In this document: one piece after another, positions 1-7,667 of the stretch | Position numbering within the stretch: the first letter of the stretch is position 1 | How the letters are laid out: the number at the start of each line of letters is the position of its first letter | From: Kangiellaceae bacterium | GTDB lineage: Bacteria > Pseudomonadota > Gammaproteobacteria > Enterobacterales > Kangiellaceae | Reading direction: 5' to 3' | NCBI GenBank assembly: GCA_026196875.1 | Contig: JAPHTP010000093.1 | Span: 1-46,003 of the forward strand | DNA length: 46,003 nt | Program-made: the position numbers and the translations under genes | The notes under the pieces: model-generated | The model's input: only the letters and a program-made list of their open reading frames with translations | Told to the model about the DNA's origin: nothing | Database searches by the model: none

Positions 1-1
1 A

Positions 2-619
2 GATCATGTGCGAGGGGCGGGAATCTCTCAGAGCTCTGAAAGTACAACCAGAAATTCTTATTCAATTACTAGCAGATTTAATCTTGTAAGCGGGGGAGGG
101 GAAATAACTCTAGGTGGGGACAAGCGAAATTCTGCAGGGGTAATGCTTGATTTAACTTCTATTGAAATAGAGGGATTGTCCTTTGCTGTAATTATCAATG
201 GCTCAGAAAGAACTCGCGTCAAAGCGGGAGAGACTACATTCGTCGCACTATCACCGTATCAGTCGTACCGTCTTACATTGTCGCCAAAAGGAGGCTCGTT
301 AGTTGATTTTGATAATTCTCCTAAAGAGTTTACTTTGTATCCGGGCAATGTAGAAAACTTTAAATGGGATATCGAGCAAGTCAAAGTGGTGGTAATGCAG
401 TTAATCGACCGCGCCAACCAGGTATTTGCAAATGCCAGATTACAACACGAGTATATTTATGCAACTACGGATGACCTAGGCTGGGTTCAAATGGAAATTG
501 CCAAGCCGGGTCAATATTTGTTTGTGAAGAGAAATGGTGAGCAATGCTCTGTCTCGATTGCTCCGTCACATTTCCGGGAAACGGTTAACTTTATCGGTAC
601 GGTTAATTGCGCGGACTAA
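2..619 (+). CDS. Fimbrial outer-membrane usher, C-terminal part (CS1/TcfC-like), 5' end outside window
   Basis: The reading frame is open from the first bases of the window, so only the last 206 residues are present. The fragment is beta-rich and has the order expected at the C-terminus of CS1/alpha-type ushers. There is a plug/barrel-end segment, then a 'YPGNV' motif about 115 residues in, followed by a small Ig-like domain in which 'ANARLQHEYIYATTDDLGWVQ' resembles the 'pl.nA.v....g...TD.dG.f' pattern of these domains. Ushers form the outer-membrane pore through which chaperone-bound pilins are secreted and assembled. The neighbouring pilin-like genes on the opposite strand support a fimbrial locus. 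A related surface-adhesin export protein cannot be excluded without the missing N-terminal barrel. Confidence 0.6.
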   Translation, partial: DHVRGAGISQSSESTTRNSYSITSRFNLVSGGGEITLGGDKRNSAGVMLDLTSIEIEGLSFAVIINGSERTRVKAGETTFVALSPYQSYRLTLSPKGGSLVDFDNSPKEFTLYPGNVENFKWDIEQVKVVVMQLIDRANQVFANARLQHEYIYATTDDLGWVQMEIAKPGQYLFVKRNGEQCSVSIAPSHFRETVNFIGTVNCAD

Positions 620-693
620 AATTAAAAACAAAGGTCTGAGTCTAACAACCAATTACTATTTTCAATAATCCGACTGTTATTCTGGCACGGTTG

Positions 694-1155
694 TTATTCC
701 GGTATGACAGTAATGGTTAATAGACCAATGTATCGGCCTGGATTGGCGGCCTGTAAATCGGTACGGCGAAAACGAATATCGATGTTTGCGTTCAACCCTG
801 AAGGACAGTCTATATCATCGGTTGCACGGCTTCGATTAGTTAACGGGATACCGGGGAATACTCGGTTTCCTCCATTTCTATTACGATCTCTAAATCTGAC
901 AACGTAATCTAAGGAATCAACCCCATTACTTACTTGAAAGGTGCCGCCAGGGCCATCGCCCCAAAAAGTGATTTGATAATTAGATACTGGATCGGCATTT
1001 ATACAGATTCTGTCATTTGCGCGAAGTCGGCCGAAGCCGCTGTATAGTCCGAAGTCGAAGTCATCCAGGTTGGATATTTTAACGTCAGCAAAAGCACTAC
1101 CCGCCAGCATTAAAGCAATGCCGGTTGCTAAGGGTTTTAAGTGCGAAGCTTTCAT
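694..1155 (-). CDS. Small secreted pilin-like subunit (paralogue of the next gene)
   Basis: A protein of 153 residues with a clear signal peptide; cleavage is likely after 'GSAFA'. The ATG at 1155 is preferred because an AGGG ribosome site lies about nine bases upstream. The mature part shares an architecture with the gene at 1273-1794: 'SNLDDxxxGxYxGxGxL', a single cysteine 15-20 residues later, an 'NYQIT/NYSIT' strand, a second cysteine near the C-terminal third, and the same ending pattern, 'GxYxGxLTIxVxPE'. Two conserved cysteines suggest one intramolecular disulphide. The strand-rich fold and the usher fragment nearby suggest a fimbrial subunit or minor tip protein. I do not recognise a named family with certainty; spore-coat-U-like and alpha-fimbrial subunits are alternatives. 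Confidence 0.6.
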   Translation of the reverse strand: MKASHLKPLATGIALMLAGSAFADVKISNLDDFDFGLYSGFGRLRANDRICINADPVSNYQITFWGDGPGGTFQVSNGVDSLDYVVRFRDRNRNGGNRVFPGIPLTNRSRATDDIDCPSGLNANIDIRFRRTDLQAANPGRYIGLLTITVIPE

Positions 1156-1222
1156 CAAATCGTGCCCTGCTTTTTAGCTCGGTAAAAAAGAGTAGAAAAC
1201 AAGACCAAAGTTAAGCGGAAAT

Positions 1223-1258
1223 AAATAAGCCCGATTGATAGTTCAAACGGGCTTATTT
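1223..1258 (-). terminator. Hairpin between the two pilin genes
   Basis: A perfect 11-bp stem (1223-1233 with 1248-1258) and a 14-base loop lie 14 bases past the stop codon of the gene at 1273-1794. On the minus strand the stem ends in TTATTT, a weak U-rich tail. It probably lowers readthrough from the first pilin gene into the second, a common way of setting a major:minor subunit ratio. Confidence 0.65.
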
Positions 1259-1272
1259 AAAAGGTCGAAACT

Positions 1273-1794
1273 TTATTCTGGAGCTACAACGATAGTCAAA
1301 GTACCTGAGTAGTTCCCTGCAGGAGCCGCTGCTAAGTCTGCGTTATCGACAGCCACATTTACAGATACGTTGTCTGTTCCACCGCATGTATCGCTAGTCG
1401 TATTCGCGCCAGCTTGGCCTGTTAAAGCTGTTCCAGTTGACATGGCATTGTTTCCGCCATTAACAAATTCAACAGTGTAAGGAAGAGTATTTCCGCCATT
1501 TGCTAAAGTAAACGCGTTAGCTGCCCCACTTCCGGTCATAGTGATTGAATAGTTACCGGCACCATTACGGTAAACACAAAAAGCGTCAGAGCCAGTCAGA
1601 TTACCGGCACCAGCGTATGTACCTAGGTTTATATCATCTAGGTTACTAACGCGCATTAGGTTGTCGATATCTAATGTAATATCTAAAGTACCGGTTGAAG
1701 TTGTACCTAAGGTACCTTGAGTTGCCGCCATAACAGATGAAGAAGCTACACCCAAGGCAAATAAAGTAGTTTTTACTAAACGAGAGTATTTCAT
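1273..1794 (-). CDS. Secreted pilin-like subunit
   Basis: A protein of 173 residues starting at the ATG at 1794, with AAAGG eight bases upstream; a TTG 24 bases earlier has no ribosome site. The signal peptide ends near 'SSVMA'. The mature chain is Gly/Thr/Asn/Ala-rich, low in charge and probably all-beta. It has two cysteines ('FCVY' and 'TCGG') at the same places as in the paralogue at 694-1155, and ends in 'GTLTIVVAPE'. Its N-terminal 'ATQGTLGTTSTGTLDITLDI' resembles a donor-strand-like segment, as expected for a chaperone-usher pilin. It is the first gene of a two-gene unit, with a hairpin after it. Being first and low in charge, it is the better candidate for a major subunit. The family assignment is an inference from context. 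Confidence 0.6.
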   Translation of the reverse strand: MKYSRLVKTTLFALGVASSSVMAATQGTLGTTSTGTLDITLDIDNLMRVSNLDDINLGTYAGAGNLTGSDAFCVYRNGAGNYSITMTGSGAANAFTLANGGNTLPYTVEFVNGGNNAMSTGTALTGQAGANTTSDTCGGTDNVSVNVAVDNADLAAAPAGNYSGTLTIVVAPE

Positions 1795-1975
1795 TTTATT
1801 ACCTTTAATTTTGAACAATAACTAAAAAAGCAAACACAACAATCGAGATTGAAATTAACAGCCCTCTCAACCTCTTCACCCAAAAACAGCCTTGTCTCTC
1901 GTGTCTTTCCATTGATAGATTTTTTCATGCGTAGTGTAATATAAAAGCTAAGGCCTTACAATAAGAAAAAGCCAT

Positions 1976-2085
1976 AACTTATTGATTTAAAAGAATAATT
2001 GCCTGACAAAGTAGGTCAGTTCAGGGTGACCAAATTTGTCACATCAGATCTCAAGAAATGTTTAACTTATTGATAACTTATTGAA
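1976..2085. promoter_or_regulatory. Putative operator region upstream of the pilin genes: two TGAC-N7-GTCA dyads and three 11-mer repeats
   Basis: The 493 bases between the pilin start (1794) and the end of rsmE (2288) hold no gene. They contain two dyads of identical design. CTGAC-N7-GTCAG lies at 2003-2019 and GTGAC-N7-GTCAC at 2026-2042, with centres 23 bp apart (about two helical turns). The 11-mer AACTTATTGAT occurs at 1976-1986 and 2064-2074, and with one change at 2075-2085, so it flanks the dyads. The pattern suggests a dimeric regulator bound in tandem about 210-250 bp upstream of the pilin start. The spacing does not match the CRP consensus. The rest of the region is AT-rich and I see nothing else in it. 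Confidence 0.45.
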
Positions 2086-2287
2086 ATTCAATAAAAAAAA
2101 TCTCTAAAGCCAAAGTTCAGAGAAGAGGTAAGTAGTCAAAATTTCGTCAATTTATATTAGCGTTCAGAAAAAGTATGCTAACCAATTGTTAATATTACCA
2201 TTAATTTAACGCTGTTTTATTAATCTGGGCCGGGTTAAGGATAAAGTGAAGGATAAATTAAAGTCAGTAAACAGGCGTCAGAAACTA

Positions 2288-3013
2288 CTATATATCCCCG
2301 AATCGAGATTGAATTATCGCAATGCACGTAAGCCCCGCCGTCTCAGTGCGCAGAATTCTAGGCCCCAATTTTACCCCTTTTGCTTCAATATTGGCTAAGT
2401 AGGATAAATCGTTATCCGAAAATCCGCCTTCTGGACCAATGATTAAAGCAACCTGATTGGATTTGAGCGATACATTTGAAAATGATTGAATTGCTCTCGG
2501 CTCTAAATAAAACAGAGTGGAGGATGAAGGTAGAACTATAGAGTTAAGTTTAACCGCTGTATTTATCTCTACCTTGAGCGCCCTTCCAGATTGCTCCATT
2601 GCGCTGATTGCAATGTTCTGCCAATGCTCTTGTTTTTTGGCGAGTCTCTTTAAGTCTAATTTCACATTGCTACGTTCACTAAACACGGGCGTGATCTCAG
2701 AAACTCCAAGTTCTACTGCTTTTTGGATAACCAGGTCCATTTTGTCGCCTTTGGCAACACACTGATATAAATGAATCTGGAGAGGTGATTCGTTTTCCAA
2801 TTCAATCTTTCGTAAAACCTTAACGGTAGCGTTTTTACCTTGTAATGATGTTATTTCACAAAGGTAATCATAGCCATCTCCGTTAAATAAATGTAAGTGT
2901 GCACCAAGGGAGTATCTTAAGACTTGAACGCAATGGTGGGCAGCTTGTTTTGGAAGAACAAATTCTTCATCAAGCGAGAGATTAGAATCGACAAAAAATC
3001 GGTGAATTCGCAT
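2288..3013 (-). CDS. rsmE: 16S rRNA (uracil-1498-N3)-methyltransferase
   Basis: A protein of 241 residues, the usual length for RsmE. It methylates N3 of U1498 in helix 44 of 16S rRNA within assembled 30S subunits, using SAM. The N-terminal PUA-like domain begins 'MRIHRFFVD' and contains 'AAHHCVQVLRYSLG' (residues 24-37). The C-terminal SPOUT (trefoil-knot) domain carries 'VALIIGPEGGFSDND' near residue 188 and 'LGPRILRTETA' near residue 217, which form the SAM-binding knot. It lies 74 bases downstream of ahcY on the same strand, but a good terminator separates them. The placement beside the SAM-cycle genes may therefore be incidental. Confidence 0.95.
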   Translation of the reverse strand: MRIHRFFVDSNLSLDEEFVLPKQAAHHCVQVLRYSLGAHLHLFNGDGYDYLCEITSLQGKNATVKVLRKIELENESPLQIHLYQCVAKGDKMDLVIQKAVELGVSEITPVFSERSNVKLDLKRLAKKQEHWQNIAISAMEQSGRALKVEINTAVKLNSIVLPSSSTLFYLEPRAIQSFSNVSLKSNQVALIIGPEGGFSDNDLSYLANIEAKGVKLGPRILRTETAGLTCIAIIQSRFGDI

Positions 3014-3040
3014 GAATAGTTAACGTCAAAGCTAAATTGG

Positions 3041-3068
3041 AAAAAGGGCGGGGAAATTTCCCACCCTT
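3041..3068 (-). terminator. Intrinsic terminator of ahcY
   Basis: On the minus strand an AAGGG...CCCTT stem with one internal C/A mismatch encloses GGGAAATTTCCC and runs directly into TTTTT. It lies 20-47 bases after the ahcY stop and before rsmE. This is a standard Rho-independent terminator. Confidence 0.85.
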
Positions 3069-3087
3069 CTATTTTAGAACGATTATT

Positions 3088-4485
3088 TTAGTAGCGGTAG
3101 TGGTCGGGCTTATATGGACCATCCACATTTACGTTTATATAGTCCGCTTGTTCTTGTGTCAGTACTGTTAATTTTGCACCAATTTTTTGCAAGTGTAATC
3201 TCGCAACTTTTTCGTCCAGGTGCTTAGGTAAAACATAAACTTGGTTTTCATATTTTTCACCATTTGTCCAAAGCTCAATTTGGGCCAAGGTTTGATTGGT
3301 GAATGAGTTAGACATTACAAAGCTCGGGTGCCCTGTTGCACAGCCTAAGTTAACTAGACGCCCTTCGGCTAGAAGAATAATGCGTTTACCGTCCGGGAAG
3401 ATGATATGGTCAACTTGAGGCTTAATGTTTTCCCATTCGTACTGTTTCAGTTCTGCAACTTGGATTTCATTGTCGAAGTGACCAATGTTACAAACAATTG
3501 CTTGGTCCTTCATCGCTTTCATGTGCTCGTGTCGAATAATGTCATAGTTGCCAGTAGTAGTGACAAAAATGTCTGCTTGATCGACAATGTCTTCAACGGT
3601 TACTACGCGGTAGCCTTCCATCGCAGCTTGGAGCGCACAAATCGGGTCAATTTCTGTCACAAATACTGTTGCACCTTGACCACGAAGTGATTGTGCACAA
3701 CCTTTACCAACGTCACCATATCCACAAACAACCGCAATTTTACCTGCGATCATAACATCAGTAGCGCGCTTGATACCGTCAAGAAGTGATTCTCGGCAGC
3801 CATATAAATTATCAAACTTAGATTTAGTGACTGAGTCATTTACATTGATTGCTGGGAAAGGAAGAGTGCCTTCTTTTGCCATCTGATTTAAACGATTAAC
3901 GCCGGTCGTGGTTTCTTCAGTAACACCTTGGATCGCATCACCAACTCGGTCATAAAACGATGAATCTTTTTCCAATTGCTTTTTGATGGATGCGAACATG
4001 AACGTTTCTTCTTCGCTTCCAGGGTTATCTAGAACACTAATGTCTTTTGCTGCTTTTCGACCAAGAATAACGGCTAAAGTCGCATCGCCACCATCATCCA
4101 AAATCATATTAGCAGTTTCGCCGTTACCCCAATCCAAAATACTGTGAGTAAACTGCCAATATTCTTCTAATGTTTCCCCTTTGTATGCGAAAACCGGAAT
4201 ACCACTTGCGGCGATAGCTGCAGCTGCGTGATCTTGAGTAGAATAGATATTACAGGAAGCCCATCTAACTTCCGCACCAAGCTCTATAAGAGTTTCAATC
4301 AACACCGCCGTTTGAATAGTCATGTGCAAAGAGCCGGCGATGCGAGCTCCTTTTAATGGCTTGTCTGCGCCAAATTCTTCGCGCATTGCCATTAAACCTG
4401 GCATTTCTGTTTCAGCGATGGCGATCTCTTTACGGCCCCAATCGGCCAAAGAAAGATCCTTAACGAAAAAATCGTTATTGCTCAT
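3088..4485 (-). CDS. ahcY: Adenosylhomocysteinase (S-adenosyl-L-homocysteine hydrolase)
   Basis: A protein of 465 residues that splits SAH into adenosine and homocysteine using tightly bound NAD, so relieving inhibition of methyltransferases. Family signatures include '[15 protein letters not shown]' and '[14 protein letters not shown]' in the substrate domain and '[18 protein letters not shown]' for the NAD Rossmann fold. It ends in the typical 'KPDHYRY'. The start at 4485 ('MSNNDFF') has GGAG nine bases upstream. The frame stays open 41 codons further, but that stretch is the SAH riboswitch and should not be translated. metK lies upstream on the same strand. Regulation by SAH through the riboswitch is strongly suggested by the sequence. 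Confidence 0.97.
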   Translation of the reverse strand: MSNNDFFVKDLSLADWGRKEIAIAETEMPGLMAMREEFGADKPLKGARIAGSLHMTIQTAVLIETLIELGAEVRWASCNIYSTQDHAAAAIAASGIPVFAYKGETLEEYWQFTHSILDWGNGETANMILDDGGDATLAVILGRKAAKDISVLDNPGSEEETFMFASIKKQLEKDSSFYDRVGDAIQGVTEETTTGVNRLNQMAKEGTLPFPAINVNDSVTKSKFDNLYGCRESLLDGIKRATDVMIAGKIAVVCGYGDVGKGCAQSLRGQGATVFVTEIDPICALQAAMEGYRVVTVEDIVDQADIFVTTTGNYDIIRHEHMKAMKDQAIVCNIGHFDNEIQVAELKQYEWENIKPQVDHIIFPDGKRIILLAEGRLVNLGCATGHPSFVMSNSFTNQTLAQIELWTNGEKYENQVYVLPKHLDEKVARLHLQKIGAKLTVLTQEQADYINVNVDGPYKPDHYRY

Positions 4486-4507
4486 TTTATTAGTCTCCAA
4501 ATAAATT

Positions 4508-4615
4508 GAGCGCCCTTGGTAAGATTGATTGAACTGCTTTTTGAGCGTGACGGTATGGTTTTTAGACTCAATAAAGCCGTATTCCTTCTCCGCTGCAGCG
4601 CCCCTCAAAAAGCAG
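4508..4615 (-). promoter_or_regulatory. SAH riboswitch controlling ahcY
   Basis: On the minus strand the RNA starts with CTGCTTTTTGAG (4604-4615), which pairs perfectly over 12 bp with CTCAAAAAGCAG (4534-4545) as P1. The 5' P1 strand is followed at once by the conserved core GGGCGCTGCAGCGG. The 3' P1 strand is preceded by CCGTCACG, close to the family's CGUCAGG. A downstream GGGCGCTC (4508-4515) can pair with GGGCGC of the core as the pseudoknot, with one G-U pair. This is the known SAH riboswitch layout upstream of ahcY. The pseudoknot lies 22 bases before the start codon and close to the ribosome site, consistent with translational activation by SAH. The match rests on remembered consensus and needs a covariance-model search. 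Confidence 0.9.
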
Positions 4616-4617
4616 TG

Positions 4618-4664
4618 AGCGACTAAACTCGATGATCGCTAATTAGCGTTTAAGTTTAGCCGCT
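4618..4664 (-). terminator. Hairpin after metK, just upstream of the SAH riboswitch
   Basis: On the minus strand a 12-bp stem with one G-U pair (4653-4664 with 4618-4629) encloses a small palindrome CGCTAATTAGCG. It follows the metK stop by 14 bases. The only U-run after it is TTTTT inside the 5' P1 strand of the SAH riboswitch. It may be a leaky terminator, or a boundary element allowing partial metK-ahcY readthrough. Confidence 0.5.
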
Positions 4665-4678
4665 TTGAAAGATTTTGC

Positions 4679-5839
4679 CTAAAGGCCAGCGTCCGCGCGA
4701 AGCGCTTCCGCTTTGTCGGTTTTTTCCCAAGTAAAGTCAGCGTCTTTACGTCCAAAGTGGCCGTAAGCTGCTGTCTTTTGGTAAATCGGACGAATTAAGT
4801 CCAACATTTGAATAATACCGTAAGGGGTTAAGTCAAAGTGTCGTTTGACTAGATCCGCAAGTTTGGCTTCTTCAACTTTACCTGTGCCATAGGTATTTAA
4901 GGCGATACTAGTCGGCTCTGCGACTCCAATAGCGTAAGACACCTGGATTTCACAGCGATCAGCCAGGCCCGCTGCGACAATATTTTTTGCCACATACCGA
5001 CCTGCATAGGCAGCAGAGCGGTCAACTTTTGATGGGTCTTTTCCTGAGAACGCGCCACCACCATGGTGGGCTGAACCGCCGTAGGTATCGACGATTATTT
5101 TACGCCCCGTTAAACCGCAATCTCCTACCGGACCACCAATAACAAAGTTGCCGGTTGGATTGATATGGAATTGGGTATCTGCATGGATTAAGTCGGCAGG
5201 TAAAATTGGCTTAATGATCAATTCTCTAACAGCTTCTTGAAGGTCGCTTTGGCTAACTTCAGGATTGTGCTGAGTGGAAAGTACAACAGCGTCGATAGCA
5301 ACAGGCTTACCACCTTCATAGCGCAATGTTACCTGGCTTTTTGCATCAGGACGCAACCAGTTCAAAGTCCCGTTTTTGCGAACTTGGGCTTGACGCTCAA
5401 CTAGTTGATGCGACCATGTGATTGCGGCAGGCATTAAAACGTCAGTCTCATTTGTAGCATAACCAAACATCAATCCTTGGTCACCGGCACCTTGTTTTTC
5501 TTTACTTTCCCTATCCACTCCTTGATTGATGTCGGGAGATTGCTTGCCAATAGCATTTATTACGGCACAAGTTTGACCATCAAATCCCATTTCTGAGCTG
5601 GTGTAACCAATATCACAGATAGTTGAACGGACTACATCTTCTAGATCAACCCAAGCACTGGTTGTTACTTCGCCAGCAACGATCGCCATACCAGTTTTAA
5701 CCATAGTTTCAACAGCTACACGTGCATTTTGATCTTGCTTTAGAATTTCATCTAGTACAGCGTCAGAAATTTGATCGGCGATCTTGTCCGGATGTCCTTC
5801 AGAAACTGACTCAGATGTAAATAAAGAATACTCTGCCAT
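4679..5839 (-). CDS. metK: S-adenosylmethionine synthetase
   Basis: A protein of 386 residues, normal for the family, that makes SAM from methionine and ATP. Visible signatures are '[24 protein letters not shown]' at the N-terminus (ATP/methionine site, conserved His and Lys), '[13 protein letters not shown]' near residue 117, and '[19 protein letters not shown]' (the phosphate-binding Gly-rich loop) near residue 262. GAGG lies ten bases before the ATG. It is the first gene of a metK-ahcY pair, coupling SAM synthesis to SAH disposal. I saw no MetJ-like box repeats in the 340 bases upstream. Confidence 0.97.
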   Translation of the reverse strand: MAEYSLFTSESVSEGHPDKIADQISDAVLDEILKQDQNARVAVETMVKTGMAIVAGEVTTSAWVDLEDVVRSTICDIGYTSSEMGFDGQTCAVINAIGKQSPDINQGVDRESKEKQGAGDQGLMFGYATNETDVLMPAAITWSHQLVERQAQVRKNGTLNWLRPDAKSQVTLRYEGGKPVAIDAVVLSTQHNPEVSQSDLQEAVRELIIKPILPADLIHADTQFHINPTGNFVIGGPVGDCGLTGRKIIVDTYGGSAHHGGGAFSGKDPSKVDRSAAYAGRYVAKNIVAAGLADRCEIQVSYAIGVAEPTSIALNTYGTGKVEEAKLADLVKRHFDLTPYGIIQMLDLIRPIYQKTAAYGHFGRKDADFTWEKTDKAEALRADAGL

Positions 5840-6180
5840 ATGGGGTTAACCTCTACATATTAAACTTGAGCGACATAAAGTCTGCGCCATCCTTAACTTG
5901 AGCCTAAGCTCAGTGGCAAACTTAGCTTATTGGGCCGCAATTGTACCCATAATTGTTCTTATTTACACCAATTTTTGGTGAATTGCGCGATAGCCGCTGG
6001 TTATTCAACATAGCTATGATCAGCATTAATCTCCTTGGTATGCCATGTTTCATATGACACCGATTGTCAAATCTGAGGATGATTCTAAACATTTTTGAAA
6101 TCGCTATGATGCTAGTCGTTTATGCTCAGGCTACTATTTTGGGGAGAGACTAGATTATTGTACTTGTGTTAAAAGAAAAA
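5840..6180. other. Intergenic region upstream of metK
   Basis: This stretch of 341 bases has no gene. It must hold the metK promoter on the minus strand; a possible -10 (TACAAT, around 5950) is present but lacks a well-spaced -35, so I do not call it. A small CACCAA/TTGGTG hairpin lies near 5970. No riboswitch-like conserved core was seen. Confidence 0.4.
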
Positions 6181-6591
6181 TTAAAAATATGAGACTGATT
6201 CTGCGTTATCGGTCAGCAAAACTAAAACTAACGTACCAAATAAGTATGATTTAATTGCTAAGATAGTCCAATTTAAATTACGAGAGAACCAATTTGAATG
6301 AGAGTCCAGAATTAGTATAAAAGTGAATATACAGAAAACTGTCCACAAGAAGGCGACATAACTTTTATCGTTATAAAGGCTTATATAATTCAAGAAGAAT
6401 AGTATTAAGAACAATGTAAAAATTGTTAAGCCCTCCCTATAAATAGTAAGAGAGGCACCGGTGTCAGATTCGAATGAATAAACCACAAAGTTTAGTAATG
6501 CAAACAATGTGATCCACAGGCTTCTAATTAAGTAACTTGTGCTGATGATCTTTGAAGGAAAATTAGAATATATTAATCGGTAATTTCTCAC
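6181..6591 (-). CDS. Four-helix membrane protein of unknown function
   Basis: A protein of 136 residues with a GTG start at 6591; GGAG lies five bases upstream. Four hydrophobic segments are visible at about residues 21-40, 52-71, 77-97 and 108-126, with a basic N-terminus ('MRNYR') and a charged loop ('ESDTGAS') between the first two. There is no recognisable motif, cofactor site or enzymatic signature. It stands alone between metK and sfsA, is AT-rich, and faces the same way as metK. I do not recognise the family. A small inner-membrane protein is the most that can be said. Confidence 0.6.
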   Translation of the reverse strand: MRNYRLIYSNFPSKIISTSYLIRSLWITLFALLNFVVYSFESDTGASLTIYREGLTIFTLFLILFFLNYISLYNDKSYVAFLWTVFCIFTFILILDSHSNWFSRNLNWTILAIKSYLFGTLVLVLLTDNAESVSYF

Positions 6592-6765
6592 GCTTTCTCC
6601 GCAATTATGCCCTATTTAAATTAACGATTTGGAATGTGATTTAGTCCAATAGTTGATACGGAAGAAAGGTAAAATTCGATTATTATCTCAATTCTTTGGG
6701 AAGGTCTGTTTTCATTTTTGGCTTACGATGTTAAAGTCTGCGCGCCTTATCGGAGAATAACTTCA

Positions 6766-7479
6766 ATGAAATTTCCACAAGAGCTAGAACCAACAACCCT
6801 CGTTAAAAGATACAAAAGATTTTTAGCCGATGTGATTCATCCAGAGTTAGGTGAAATGACAGCGCATTGCCCAAATACAGGCTCAATGAAGAACTGTTGG
6901 CAAGAAGGTTGGAAGGCTTGGCTATTGGATAGCCAAAATCCAAAGCGAAAATATCAATATACTTGGTGCATAGTTGAAAACGACCAAGGTGACAAGATCG
7001 GAATCAATACTCATTTCGCCAATGAAGTGGTCTTTGAAGCTATCAATAAAGGAAAGATCAAAGAAATCTCGGATATTGCCGATATAAAAAAGGAAGTGAA
7101 GTATGGATTGGAAAATAGCCGTATCGACATTCTGGTGACAGAATCTTCAGGTCGAAAAGTATATATAGAAGTTAAGAGTGTTACACTTCTGGAGCAAGAT
7201 GGTCAGGGATATTTTCCAGATGCTGTTTCAACTCGTGGTCAAAAGCACATTCGCGAGTTAATCCAAACGGTCGAAAATGGAGATAGAGCGATTTTGTTGT
7301 TTTTGGTCCAGCATAGCGGGATAAAAAAGGTATCTCCGGCTAAGCATATCGATCAAAAATATGCTGAACTGGTAGGAGAAGCTCTAGCAAAGGGCGTGGA
7401 AATTATTGCTTATTCAACAAAAATTTCATCTAAGGAAATTATACTGAATAACTCAATTCCTTTTGATAATATCTCATAA
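6766..7479 (+). CDS. sfsA: SfsA family protein (sugar fermentation stimulation homologue)
   Basis: A protein of 237 residues, typical of SfsA. The ATG at 6766 has GGAG ten bases upstream; a TTG 48 bases earlier would add an unrelated N-terminal stretch and is rejected. Diagnostic motifs are 'AHCPNTGSMKNC' near residue 39, 'NTHFANEVVFEA' near residue 85 and the nuclease-like 'SRIDILV...VYIEVKSVTLL' followed by 'YFPDAVSTRGQKHIREL'. The D...ExK arrangement resembles PD-(D/E)XK folds, but the biochemical role of SfsA remains poorly defined (a DNA-binding stimulator of maltose genes in E. coli). It appears monocistronic. Confidence 0.93.
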   Translation: MKFPQELEPTTLVKRYKRFLADVIHPELGEMTAHCPNTGSMKNCWQEGWKAWLLDSQNPKRKYQYTWCIVENDQGDKIGINTHFANEVVFEAINKGKIKEISDIADIKKEVKYGLENSRIDILVTESSGRKVYIEVKSVTLLEQDGQGYFPDAVSTRGQKHIRELIQTVENGDRAILLFLVQHSGIKKVSPAKHIDQKYAELVGEALAKGVEIIAYSTKISSKEIILNNSIPFDNIS

Positions 7480-7667
7480 TCTGCTATTCGGTCATATTCC
7501 ATGCTAATATATAGGTTATCATTTTTAGTCAGGCATGTTAGTTTTGTAAATTTACGGGCAACCAGGTATTAACTAATTCAAGTTATTTTATGCTTTGCTG
7601 TTAAGTGCCAATAATTAATAACAATATAATAAGGCGTAGAGCATAATGGTTTTTCTAAGGGTTTGAA

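Noticed and set aside
2026-2042. CRP-like site upstream of the pilin genes
   Set aside because: The half-site spacing does not fit TGTGA-N6-TCACA; kept as an unknown dyad instead.
4486-4608. N-terminal extension of ahcY by 41 codons
   Set aside because: It encodes the SAH riboswitch RNA, has no family similarity, and the true start at 4485 has a good ribosome site.
5840-6180. MetJ boxes or a SAM riboswitch upstream of metK
   Set aside because: No tandem AGACGTCT-like 8-mers or conserved riboswitch core are visible.
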